Shown here: positions 17,410 to 24,903 of the stretch, piece after piece
Layout: the number at the start of each line of letters is the position of its first letter
How positions within the stretch are numbered: position 1 is the first letter of the stretch
DNA from: Exiguobacterium sp. AM39-5BH
GTDB lineage: Bacteria; Bacillota; Bacilli; Exiguobacteriales; Exiguobacteriaceae
Assembly (NCBI RefSeq): GCF_003467445.1
Contig: NZ_QSGS01000014.1
Location: 1 to 49,743 of the forward strand
Direction of reading: 5' to 3'
DNA: 49,743 nt
Notes under the pieces: generated by a model
The model's input: the letters and a program-made list of their open reading frames with translations, nothing else
Databases searched by the model: none
Told to the model about the DNA's origin: nothing
Made by a program: the position numbers and the translations under genes

Positions 17410-17625
17410 ATGAATCGAGAAGAAGCCGTTCGATTATTAGAGAAGGTTAAAGACGATCAACGATTGCTTGATCAAAAAGAAGAGATTTTATACGCGATGC
17501 GTATGCTTGCGATTGAAGCGCTTGAAGTCGATCAATCAAAACGCCTAACACTTGACCGTTCGTTTCAAGAATTAAAACAACAATTAGTTTATTTGGAGTC
17601 GAAGAATGAAGACTCTTTCCATTAA
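17410..17625 (+). CDS. Small helical protein under SigD control, function unknown
   Basis: A 71-residue, charged, helical protein without signal peptide or cysteines. AGAGAGGA about 9 bases upstream supports ATG 17410, and a SigD promoter 26 bases upstream supports expression with the flagellar regulon. It stands where flagellar chaperones or assembly factors are common (between hag and flaG), and its size and heptad pattern would fit a small chaperone or antisigma-like binding protein. I do not recognise the family. Confidence 0.65.
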   Translation: MNREEAVRLLEKVKDDQRLLDQKEEILYAMRMLAIEALEVDQSKRLTLDRSFQELKQQLVYLESKNEDSFH

Positions 17626-17629
17626 AAAC

Positions 17630-17656
17630 TGAAAAAACGTAAAGATAAACCGATAT
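17630..17656 (+). promoter_or_regulatory. SigD-type promoter of flaG-fliD-fliS-fliT
   Basis: TGAA at 17630-17633, 15 bases, ACCGATAT at 17649-17656, immediately before flaG. The -10 element is identical to that of the preceding SigD promoter. Confidence 0.68.
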
Positions 17657-17692
17657 AGTCCATGAGAACAATTATAAGAGGAGTAGAAGCTT

Positions 17693-18049
17693 ATGAACCC
17701 GACCATCTCTGAAGTCCGGCTTCACCTACCTTCTTCCGTCTTGCCGTATGAACAAACGAAAAACGTGTTCGTCGAAGCGAATCAAGCGAAGCTCGCCGAC
17801 GAAGGCATCGTCATTCTCCCGACGCCTCAACACGTCACAAAGTTAGAGGCGGCCGTCGAGAAGGCGAATCAAGTACTCGAACAACAACGTACGGGCTTGA
17901 AGTTCATGAAACATGAGAAATTAAACGACTATTATATTCAGATCGTGGATACGAACAACGAAGTCATCCGCGAGATTCCAAGCAAGAAGTCACTCGACTT
18001 TTTCGCGGCGTTCATGGAGTTCAATCAACTGTTCGATGAACGTGTCTAA
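17693..18049 (+). CDS. flaG: FlaG-family flagellar protein
   Basis: A 118-residue protein with the FlaG/YvyC core LKFMKHEKLNDYYIQIVD...EVIREIPSKK at about residues 66-100. The first 60 residues are variable. GAGGAG is placed well before ATG 17693. FlaG affects filament length in several species, and the gene regularly precedes fliD, as here (12 bases between stop and start). Confidence 0.88.
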   Translation: MNPTISEVRLHLPSSVLPYEQTKNVFVEANQAKLADEGIVILPTPQHVTKLEAAVEKANQVLEQQRTGLKFMKHEKLNDYYIQIVDTNNEVIREIPSKKSLDFFAAFMEFNQLFDERV

Positions 18050-18061
18050 AGGAGGCTAACT

Positions 18062-19749
18062 ATGACATCACCCATCCGATTTGGCGGACTCGCCAGTGGA
18101 ATTGATACCGATACAATCATTAAACAATTGATGCAAGTTGAGCGAGCACCGGTCGACAAGCTCGAACAAAAGAAGCAGACGACCGAGTGGAAGCGCGATG
18201 CGTACCGCGAAATCAACCGTTCGCTCATGACGCTTCGAAATAGTGCCGTCGATTTGACGTTCAGCCGGAACTTTTACGCGAAGACGTCGAGTTCATCTGA
18301 TGAGTCAAAAATTAGCGTGACTGCTGGACCATCTAGTGGGAATAGTGCGATTCGGATTGATTCTGTCACAAAGCTGGCCAGCTCTGCAACAAGCATTTTA
18401 GACGTTGTCGATCGTAATGGACAGAAGTTGACGAGTGCAACAAAATTATCAGATATAAGTGGGATTGTTGCCGGGCAAAAGCGTGTCATTCAAGAAGCTG
18501 ATGCAACAGAGTTGACGATTCCGAAAGATTTGAATTTTACGACAGTTGTCTTGAAAGATGCGAAAGGAAAAGTGTTGGACAATACTGATTTCGCATATGA
18601 TGTAACAACTGGTAAAGTAACCGCTACAAATACAACAAATTATCCTGGCGGAGTCATTCTGAAAGATGTTTCGGCTTCGTACAGTTCTGGGACTAGTTTT
18701 GAAATTCAGTACAAATCTAGTACAACTAAAACGTACCAAAAGATTGAATTGGATGCGGACGCAACGGTACAAGACTTGATGACTAAGTTAAATAGTAAAG
18801 AGACGGGACTATCTGCTTTCTTTGAATCGTCTACCGGAAAAATTGCCTTATCGACGAAAGATACCGGAGCAACGTCTACCATTCAATTTGATTCGAACTT
18901 CAAATCTGCATTTAACATGGGTACCGTTGTTCCGATCGGTCAAAATGCGAAGTTCGAAGTGAATGGGATTGAAGTCGAACGTGCTTCGAATACGACAACG
19001 ATTGACAACATGACTTTAACATTGAAGTCGACATTTACTACAGGTCCCGTCACACTCTCCGCTGCCACCGACACCAAAAAAATCTTCGATAACATCAAAG
19101 GTTTTGTCGATAAATATAATGAGACGATCGACCTGATGAACAAGAAAGTGCGGGAAGAGAAGTTCCGTACGTTCGCGCCACTGACGAAAGCCCAGCGTGA
19201 TGAATTATCTGAAGACGAAATCAAGAAGTGGGAAGAGAAAGCGATGAGCGGGATGCTCCGCGGCGACACGATCCTCCGCGGGACGATGGACACGCTTCGC
19301 AGCAAATGGTCAGCCGCGACATCTTCGACAAATGACAAAGAGATGCAACAGCTGTTCCAAATCGGTCTTTCGACCGGTTCTGACTTCACGAACGGCGGCA
19401 AAATCGAGCTGAACGAAGAGAAGCTGAAGGCCGCCATCGAGAAAGACCCGGAACAAGTATATAAACTGTTCACTGATGAAAAGACGGGACTATTGCCACA
19501 AATCCGTGACGCGGCGACGAGTTCACGGACATCCATCACTCGGATTGCCGGTGCTGATGGGGCCGGGGCACCGACGTATACGATGGGTCGGGAGATGACG
19601 CAAATCGATACACGGATTCAACGACTGAACGATTTACTCGTCGATAAAGAGAACGCCTACTACCGTGCTTCGCGGCGATGGAGACGGCGATGAACCAGGC
19701 AAATTCACAAGCCGCCTCACTGCAACAGTTCATGGGCGGCGGGATGTAA
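18062..19749 (+). CDS. fliD: Flagellar filament cap protein FliD, frameshifted near the end
   Basis: The start follows AAAGGAGG. The N-terminus RFGGLASGIDTDTIIKQLMQVERAPVDKL is the FliD signature; the C-terminal domain has MSGMLRGDTILRGTMDTLRS. About 25 residues before the end the frame is lost: CGTGCTTCGCG near 19676 lacks one base. The restored frame gives YYRRFAAMETAMNQANSQ and ends in QQFMGGGM at 19749, about 562 residues. The middle third is poorer in G+C than the ends (23 of 60 bases at 18541-18600 against 33 of 60 at 19381-19440), matching the exposed variable domain of the cap. It caps the filament and promotes flagellin polymerisation. Confidence 0.92.
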
Positions 19750-19763
19750 GAGGAGGAATTTAC

Positions 19764-20138
19764 ATGGTAGCAAATCCATATGCAGCATATCAAAACAACG
19801 CGGTCACGACCGCGAACCCACAGGAACTCACGCTCATGTTGTATGACGGGGCGCTCAAGTTCACGCGTCTCGCCAAACTCGCGCTCGAGCAAGGAAATCC
19901 GGATTTGAAGAATACGAACATCCAAAAGACACAAGCCATCTTCCAAGAGCTTCGTCTGACGCTCAATAAAGACATCGCCATCTCGGCAAACTTAGACTCG
20001 CTCTACGAGTACTTGTGGCGTCGTCTCGTCGATGCGAACGTCAAGAACGATACGACCATCCTCGATGAGGTGCTCGACTTCACGACCGAGCTCCGCGACA
20101 CGTGGAAGGAAGCGATGAAACTCGCGAAACAAGGATGA
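19764..20138 (+). CDS. fliS: Flagellin export chaperone FliS
   Basis: A 124-residue FliS: NPYAAYQNNAV, NPQELTLMLYDGALKF, then a C-terminal ELRDTWKEAM. ATG 19764 has AGGAGG 8 bases upstream. FliS binds the flagellin C-terminus in the cytosol and prevents premature polymerisation. It follows fliD by 14 bases and overlaps fliT. Confidence 0.95.
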   Translation: MVANPYAAYQNNAVTTANPQELTLMLYDGALKFTRLAKLALEQGNPDLKNTNIQKTQAIFQELRLTLNKDIAISANLDSLYEYLWRRLVDANVKNDTTILDEVLDFTTELRDTWKEAMKLAKQG

Positions 20139-20488
20139 GACCGATCGATGAGATCATTCTCAAAACACAACGGCTGAAGGATTTGTTGGCGCAAGTACCG
20201 GAAGAGCCGACATACGATACGTGGATGGACCAAATTCACGAATTGCTCGACGACCGTGAGCAATTGCTGTCGGCACACGGTCCCGATTTAGCAGCGACCG
20301 ATCAGGCTGTCATCCGTCAGCTCGTCGACGACAGTCAACAGATCGCTCGCTTAATCGAGGCCGAGCATCAACGGCTCGGTATGACGCTCGGGACGACACG
20401 TCAAGAACGGAAGACGGTCAAGTCGTATGTTGACCCGTATGAAGACGTTGATTCGAACTTCTCGGGGTTATTTGACCAACAGACATGA
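20135..20488 (+). CDS. fliT: FliT-like flagellar chaperone
   Basis: A 117-residue, mainly helical protein that starts inside the fliS stop (ATGAGA overlapping TGA). Sequence similarity to FliT is weak, but helical content, size and position after fliS are those of FliT in Bacillus, where it assists export of FliD. The tail (VDPYEDVDSNFSGLFDQQT) is acidic. Confidence 0.65.
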   Translation: MRPIDEIILKTQRLKDLLAQVPEEPTYDTWMDQIHELLDDREQLLSAHGPDLAATDQAVIRQLVDDSQQIARLIEAEHQRLGMTLGTTRQERKTVKSYVDPYEDVDSNFSGLFDQQT

Positions 20489-20523
20489 AACGCTCGAGGG
20501 CACGCGCTCTCGGGCGTTTCTGC
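20487..20523 (+). terminator. Terminator after fliT
   Basis: A 12-bp stem (20487-20498 with 20509-20520, one wobble) overlapping the stop codon. The downstream T run is weak. Confidence 0.6.
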
Positions 20524-20696
20524 GTTCACAACGTTTTAACAAGGTAAAGAGAACGACTCCGCGTTGCCATTCCTTTTCTCAATAAAATCAGATGCTTCAC
20601 TTTTTTGGCAGGGATGCAAAGACGCCTGTTTTCGTATAAAATCGGGTAAATACCACTATACCGTTGCTTCTGTTCTGAAAAGGGGAGGGAAACGAG
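20521..20696. other. Intergenic region before the small acidic gene
   Basis: Holds a TATAAA-type -10 candidate near 20635 without a convincing -35. I looked for a cyclic-di-GMP riboswitch because of a GATGCAAAG string near 20615, but the pairing scheme of that class is not present. Confidence 0.3.
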
Positions 20697-20879
20697 ATGA
20701 GTGAGAAAAAAGTGAAACTGAACGCGAAAGATCGTCGTTACTTCGTCTACGGTCCAGAAGGGGCGTACGATGAGTATGTGGAACGTGACCCGAAACTTGA
20801 AGCGTACATCGAAGACGATGCGCCAATCGAAGACGGTCCCGATCCGTATGAAGAAGAAGACTTGAAAGCCAGAGGATAA
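20697..20879 (+). CDS. Small acidic protein, function unknown
   Basis: Sixty residues with a basic start and a very acidic second half (EDDAPIEDGPDPYEEED). GGGGAGGG about 9 bases upstream and a strong terminator right after the stop support a real gene. No signal peptide or membrane segment. I do not recognise the family. Confidence 0.6.
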   Translation: MSEKKVKLNAKDRRYFVYGPEGAYDEYVERDPKLEAYIEDDAPIEDGPDPYEEEDLKARG

Positions 20880-20890
20880 ATATCAAACAA

Positions 20891-20940
20891 AAAAAACATG
20901 GCTCTTTCCCTTATCCATTCAGGGAAGAGCCGTGTTTTTT
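20891..20940. terminator. Bidirectional terminator
   Basis: A long stem, 20891-20911 with 20921-20940, with A run on one side and T run on the other. It serves the plus-strand small gene and the converging DUF998-type gene. Confidence 0.85.
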
Positions 20941-21503
20941 GCGCGCAAGTCTTTATGCGGTTTCATATAAAAGAATAACCACCAAAACGCGCTGAAGAAC
21001 ATGAATCGCTGCAACAGGCCCATGAAGTCCGGCGCCAGCCACATCCCGAGCGATACAACGATGGCGATCCCGGCAAGTGAAAAGCCAACGAGGCGCTGTC
21101 TACCACGGGTCATGAAACCGTGCCCTACCGCGAGTAACGTGAACATGAAGCCGGTCGTACTCGCGAAAACAGAATGTAACTGGTCATGGAACACGTCGAC
21201 CGGGATACCGCCAAGGAGCGGTGCATGACGAAAGACACCCGTCAAAAGGAGACTGATCCCGAAACACACCCCGATGACTTGATGGTACAAAGATTGTGTC
21301 TTAGCCAAGACGATGCTAGCCGCGAGACCAAGGGCGATAAATGTTACGTTCATGACCCAGGCGTGAGGTGAACGTTGGGCGCCGAGATGGCTCGTCGTAT
21401 TCTCGACGATTGAATACCCTTCAAAGCTGAAAAAGGGCAAGACGAGCGAGACGAAGACGAACGCGAGAAACGTCAAGCGAGCCATCGCGAGCACGGGATT
21501 CAT
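20919..21503 (-). CDS. DUF998-like integral membrane protein
   Basis: With ATG 21503 the product has 194 residues and about six hydrophobic segments. The start is preferred because it overlaps the stop of the upstream DinB-like gene (ATGA). The first loop carries ENTTSHLGAQRSPHAW and a later loop HDQLHSVFA, which are typical of DUF998 membrane proteins. The role of this family is unknown. Confidence 0.7.
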   Translation of the reverse strand: MNPVLAMARLTFLAFVFVSLVLPFFSFEGYSIVENTTSHLGAQRSPHAWVMNVTFIALGLAASIVLAKTQSLYHQVIGVCFGISLLLTGVFRHAPLLGGIPVDVFHDQLHSVFASTTGFMFTLLAVGHGFMTRGRQRLVGFSLAGIAIVVSLGMWLAPDFMGLLQRFMFFSAFWWLFFYMKPHKDLRAKNTALP

Positions 21504-21997
21504 CGCTGATGCGGTAACGGAATCGTCAACACGTTCCAATTCTCTCCGGCGAACAGCTTCGCGAGATAGACGATCTGTCCGACGTGATAACTATAGTGCG
21601 ACACTTGCTTCTCGATCGCCCAGATGACGCTCTTCTCTTCGCCGCGGATGAAGACGGTCTTGCCGAGGTTTTCCGGTGTGAGGCTCGCCAAGACGTCGTC
21701 CAACAGTTGCCAACGTTCGTCCCGCGTTGCCATCAGTTCAGCGCGTGACTGCTGTTGGTCTTCGAATTCGGCGTCACGGTTCCGATCCGGCTTCTCACCG
21801 TCCGTCGTCAAAAAGTCGGTCCAACGCGACAACATATTGTTCGACATGTGTTGCACGATGACCGTGAGCGAGAGCGTGTCTTTCGCGAGCACACGATGCA
21901 TATCCTCGTCGCTCACTTGGTTCAACGCATCCTCGGCGAGCTGTTTCTGTTCCTGAAAAATCGAGCGTACCGTTTCGATATAGCGGGCTTCAAACAT
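21500..21997 (-). CDS. DinB/YfiT-like putative metal-dependent protein (DUF1572)
   Basis: ATG 21997 follows AAAGGAGG; the product has 165 residues. The histidines in IVQHMSNNM and in VSHYSYHVGQIVYL are the DinB-fold metal ligands. Members include thiol S-transferases and stress-induced proteins; the exact reaction is unknown. It overlaps the following membrane-protein gene and is likely co-transcribed with it. Confidence 0.82.
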   Translation of the reverse strand: MFEARYIETVRSIFQEQKQLAEDALNQVSDEDMHRVLAKDTLSLTVIVQHMSNNMLSRWTDFLTTDGEKPDRNRDAEFEDQQQSRAELMATRDERWQLLDDVLASLTPENLGKTVFIRGEEKSVIWAIEKQVSHYSYHVGQIVYLAKLFAGENWNVLTIPLPHQR

Positions 21998-22072
21998 GGA
22001 ATGACCTCCTTTGGATTCATAAATAGAATACCCTCTTCTAACAACGAGTAAAAAACAATAGTAAAATAACAA

Positions 22073-22255
22073 AAAACATTTTATACTAAAGATGAACCGT
22101 GCAAGACGCCACCGCGCGATCGGTTCTTGGGTGCCCTGTTTAGGTTTTTATGCGAGTCATGTCGTGTATATCTCTTTTCGGTTTGGGGGTTCACTCGTGA
22201 AGAGAGCCGACCGCGTTTGTCCGTGAGTGGATGAGTGCGGTTTTTTGTATGCGAA
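22073..22255. other. Structured intergenic region, possible small RNA
   Basis: No convincing reading frame. On the plus strand it contains inverted repeats (CTCTTTTC/GAAGAGAG, TTCAC/GTGAA) and ends with ACCGC...GCGGT plus six T at about 22212-22247, like an intrinsic terminator, although no plus-strand gene precedes it. This pattern suits a small RNA or a leader, but no known RNA family could be assigned. Confidence 0.35.
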
Positions 22256-22283
22256 AAGGGAGAGCCGCGGCTCTCCCTTTTAC
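22256..22283. terminator. Perfect palindromic terminator
   Basis: A perfect 28-base palindrome, AAAAGGGAGAGCCG followed by its exact complement, overlapping the stop of the DUF2225 gene; it can act in both directions. Confidence 0.75.
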
Positions 22284-22945
22284 GTGTGCTCGAGTCTAAA
22301 ATCTTCCCAGTGCGACCGCGCCTGCGTACGGATCCGCTCCGACACTTCCTTGCTGCTGAGCAAGATGCCGTACCAACGTCGCGCTTCTTCATATAAATCG
22401 AGTGCGGCCGACAAATCGGCGATCCGCAGCATGAGCTGGTCGTACGGGAGACCGGTCCGGACTTGGTCCGTGTACGCCTCTTGCACCTCGTTGTACTTGT
22501 CGAGCGTCCGCTTCATCCATTCCTTCTCGGACGCCTCGTTTCCTGTCAGACGATACATCCAGACGAGTCGCATGCCGAGCATGGCGACGACGGACGGCTT
22601 CTGTCCGCTCAGTTGGGCCGTCAGGACAGCGAACTTGTACAAGTGGATGACGTGATCGGGGGAGCGGTCACCTTGGAGCGATTCCGGACTGATCCGTGAG
22701 AGATAGTTTGTCTCAAGCGCTTCTCGATTGTTCTTCCGGACCTTGTCGAATGCATCGTGAAAGACGAGGTGACAGTGGCTGCAGACGACCGGCTCATACA
22801 AATATGGGTTGTCGCCGTCGTACGTCGTGTAGCCGTCCTTGGCGACTTCCTGCGGCCGAATGTGGCGCGATAAAATGCGTGGCGTGACGCTTTCCTTCAA
22901 ACAGTACGGGCACTTCACTTTTTTGGAAAATAAATGTTCAGCCAT
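22280..22945 (-). CDS. DUF2225 zinc-ribbon and TPR-like protein
   Basis: The 221-residue protein begins with a zinc-ribbon made of CPYC (about 12-15) and CSHCH (about 55-59), then helical TPR-like repeats. This is the DUF2225 family of Firmicutes, of unknown role. GAGGTGA precedes the start. It is the last gene of the flagellin-2 operon, with 8 bases between it and yaaR. Confidence 0.8.
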   Translation of the reverse strand: MAEHLFSKKVKCPYCLKESVTPRILSRHIRPQEVAKDGYTTYDGDNPYLYEPVVCSHCHLVFHDAFDKVRKNNREALETNYLSRISPESLQGDRSPDHVIHLYKFAVLTAQLSGQKPSVVAMLGMRLVWMYRLTGNEASEKEWMKRTLDKYNEVQEAYTDQVRTGLPYDQLMLRIADLSAALDLYEEARRWYGILLSSKEVSERIRTQARSHWEDFRLEHT

Positions 22946-22953
22946 ATGTCACC

Positions 22954-23397
22954 TCACACGTACACGTTGACGAGCAGCCCGCGGATCTCACCGACTTGGT
23001 CGAGGAGTGACAAGCGTGACGTCTCACCCGAGATGACCTGGTCCGTCAACGCCAGCAGTTTCTGGTCGACCTGTTCGACAATCTTATAAATCTTGGCGCG
23101 GCCGCGGCGGTTGAAGCCGCGTTTGTCCTCGAGGCGGAGCGCCGCGTCGACGGCGTCCTTCATGAAGTCTTTGATGAGTTGCTTATATTCGGCGAGCGAC
23201 TCGACCGTCTGGCTCTCGGCGAGGAGCTCGCCTTTCTCGTGGATGGCCGCGATTTGGCGCTGGAAGCGCTCGTGCTCGCGGTCCTCACGTTTTTGACCGA
23301 TGACGTTTTGGAACGAGACGCCAGGTTCTGCGTCAGGGCGTTTCGCTTTGCCCGTACCGTGTAGAGATTGGGTCTCCATAATACGACGAATATCCAT
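22954..23397 (-). CDS. yaaR: YaaR family protein (DUF327)
   Basis: A 147-residue helical protein; the conserved region is KQLIKDFMKDAVDAALRLED through GRAKIYKIVEQVD and the C-terminal DQVGEIRGLLVNVYV. YaaR is conserved in motile and other Bacillales but its function is not established. Here it stands directly downstream of a flagellin gene, which supports a motility link. Confidence 0.88.
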   Translation of the reverse strand: MDIRRIMETQSLHGTGKAKRPDAEPGVSFQNVIGQKREDREHERFQRQIAAIHEKGELLAESQTVESLAEYKQLIKDFMKDAVDAALRLEDKRGFNRRGRAKIYKIVEQVDQKLLALTDQVISGETSRLSLLDQVGEIRGLLVNVYV

Positions 23398-23419
23398 CAG
23401 GCCTCGTCCTTTCTTTAGG

Positions 23420-24244
23420 TTAGTTCAATAATTGTAACACGCCTTGCGGCAACGCGTTCGATTGGGCGATCATCGCCATGCCCGACTGGTTCAAGATGTT
23501 CAGGCGCGCGAAATCCATCATTTCGCGGGCCATATCGGCGTCACGGATGCGTGACTCGGATGCCGTCAAGTTCTCCGAGCCGATCGTGACGACGCTCACG
23601 TTCGCTTCCAACCGATTTTGGACGGCTCCGAGCTTCGAACGTTCGAGCGAGACCTTTTGAATCGCGGCGTCGAACTTGGCGATGGCGTCATTGGCTCCAC
23701 CTTGCGTCGTCACGTCAAGGCCGTCGATTCCGAGCGCGGTGGCACGCATGTCGTCGACGTTCAAGACGATGCCTTCGCCGCTACCGGCCCCGAGTTGGAA
23801 GAAGAGCGTCTCGTTGCCGGCGATATAGTCGCCATTCATGATTTTCTTCGAGTTGAACTCGGTCGTCTCGGCGATTCGGCTCACTTCTTCTGTGAGAGCT
23901 GAAATCTCGTCTTGGACCGCCTTGGCGTCGTCAGGGCTGAGCGTCCCGTTCGAGGCTTGGACCGACAGTTCGCGCATCCGCTGAAGGATGGAATGCGTCT
24001 CGCTCATGCCGCCTTCGAGTGTCTGGGTGAGCGAGATGCCGTCGAGCGTGTTGCGCTCGGCCATCGACAGCGAGTCGAGACGGATGCGCATCTTCTCGGA
24101 GATGGCGAGCCCGGCCGCGTCGTCGGACGCTTTGTTGATGCGGACACCGCTCGAGAGGCGGTCCATCGTCTTCTTCATCGTCGCCTGGTTGACCGTGAGC
24201 GACGAGTAGGCTTTCAGTGCCTGTACGTTATTCGTAATTTTCAT
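23420..24244 (-). CDS. Second, short flagellin
   Basis: ATG 24244 follows GGAGG 8 bases upstream; 274 residues. All conserved parts are present: [39 protein letters not shown] and ESRIRDADMAREMM with the QGVLQLLN end. It lacks the long variable domain of the flagellin at 14614, and its sequence is G+C-rich like its neighbours. It overlaps the end of a fliS-like gene and lies in an operon with export-switch homologues, so it may form a minor filament component or be used under different conditions. Confidence 0.95.
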   Translation of the reverse strand: MKITNNVQALKAYSSLTVNQATMKKTMDRLSSGVRINKASDDAAGLAISEKMRIRLDSLSMAERNTLDGISLTQTLEGGMSETHSILQRMRELSVQASNGTLSPDDAKAVQDEISALTEEVSRIAETTEFNSKKIMNGDYIAGNETLFFQLGAGSGEGIVLNVDDMRATALGIDGLDVTTQGGANDAIAKFDAAIQKVSLERSKLGAVQNRLEANVSVVTIGSENLTASESRIRDADMAREMMDFARLNILNQSGMAMIAQSNALPQGVLQLLN

Positions 24245-24607
24245 AACGGTTTCCTCCTGCAGGTACGGGTTGAAGTCGGGCGTTCTCAATCGCCTGGCCC
24301 CACGTCTGGTCGAGCTCGGTCGCGAGGCCGTGCAGCTCCTCGATTTTATCCATGTCTTGTTCAATCAACGCCTCGAGCTCGAGTTCGCCATATATAGATA
24401 AAGTTCGTCGAGTTGGGCCGAGATGATGCCACCGCCGTCGTGGAGCCCTTGGTGAAGTTTGGCGAGCAGCTCGCGCGCTTGGCGCAAGTGGCGGTTCCGT
24501 TCGGCGATCGTTGCCGTCTGGGCTTGTTCATAGTGGTAGACGAGCGCGTGGAGCATCGCCTGGGTCAGCTCTTGCGGGCTCATTTCGTATAATCGGTTCG
24601 AATTCAT
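24228..24607 (-). CDS. FliS-like chaperone paired with the short flagellin, one frameshift
   Basis: The N-terminal 75 residues (YEMSPQELTQAMLHALVYHYEQA, then LDELYLYMAN) follow the FliS pattern. One base is missing near 24384 (AACTCGAG for AACCTCGAG). The restored frame continues with ALIEQDMDKIEELHGLATELDQTWGQAI, which matches the FliS C-terminal ELRDTW region, and stops at 24228 inside the flagellin gene, about 126 residues. Start ATG overlaps the stop of the upstream flhB-like gene. It is clearly diverged from FliS at 19764. Confidence 0.7.
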
Positions 24608-24894
24608 GATGCGTCTCCTTTGATGGTGTCAAGTTCTTCAATGAGTAACAGCACTTCGGCCATGACGTCATACAGCTGGGGCGGGATCGCGTCCCCGAGG
24701 TCGAGGTCGAGCAGGTAGCCAAGGAGCGAGTGGTCGTGCTCGATGGCGACGCCGCGCGATCTCGCCTCGTCTAAAATTTTGTCGGCGACGGCGCCCGTTC
24801 CGCGGGCGACGATGACCGGGGCCCGGTCGATCGTCTCGTCATAGCGGACGACGGCGGCCGTCTTCCGTTTCGTCAAATCCATACGTTGATACAT
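24604..24894 (-). CDS. ylqH: FlhB C-terminal-domain-like protein (YlqH/FhlB type)
   Basis: A 96-residue homologue of the cytoplasmic substrate-specificity domain of FlhB: AAVVRYDETIDRAPVIVARG, then GVAIEHDHSLLGYLLDLDLGDAIP. The NPTH autocleavage motif of full-length FlhB is absent, as is usual in these stand-alone forms. They are thought to modulate flagellar type III export switching. AGGAGG precedes ATG 24894. Confidence 0.88.
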   Translation of the reverse strand: MYQRMDLTKRKTAAVVRYDETIDRAPVIVARGTGAVADKILDEARSRGVAIEHDHSLLGYLLDLDLGDAIPPQLYDVMAEVLLLIEELDTIKGDAS

Positions 24895-24903
24895 AACAGC
24901 CTC

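Noticed and set aside
17055..17450. A plus-strand open frame opposite the start of the endonuclease gene
   Set aside because: Low-complexity Ser/Arg composition, no ribosome binding site, and it overlaps the supported SigD promoter.
20600..20660. Cyclic-di-GMP-I riboswitch before the small acidic gene
   Set aside because: Only a short GATGCAAAG resemblance; the P2/P3 pairing and tetraloop-receptor elements are missing.
22081..22150. T-box leader on either strand
   Set aside because: A GGTGGCGTC/ACCGCG-like string is present, but there is no specifier loop and no aminoacyl-tRNA synthetase or amino-acid gene follows.
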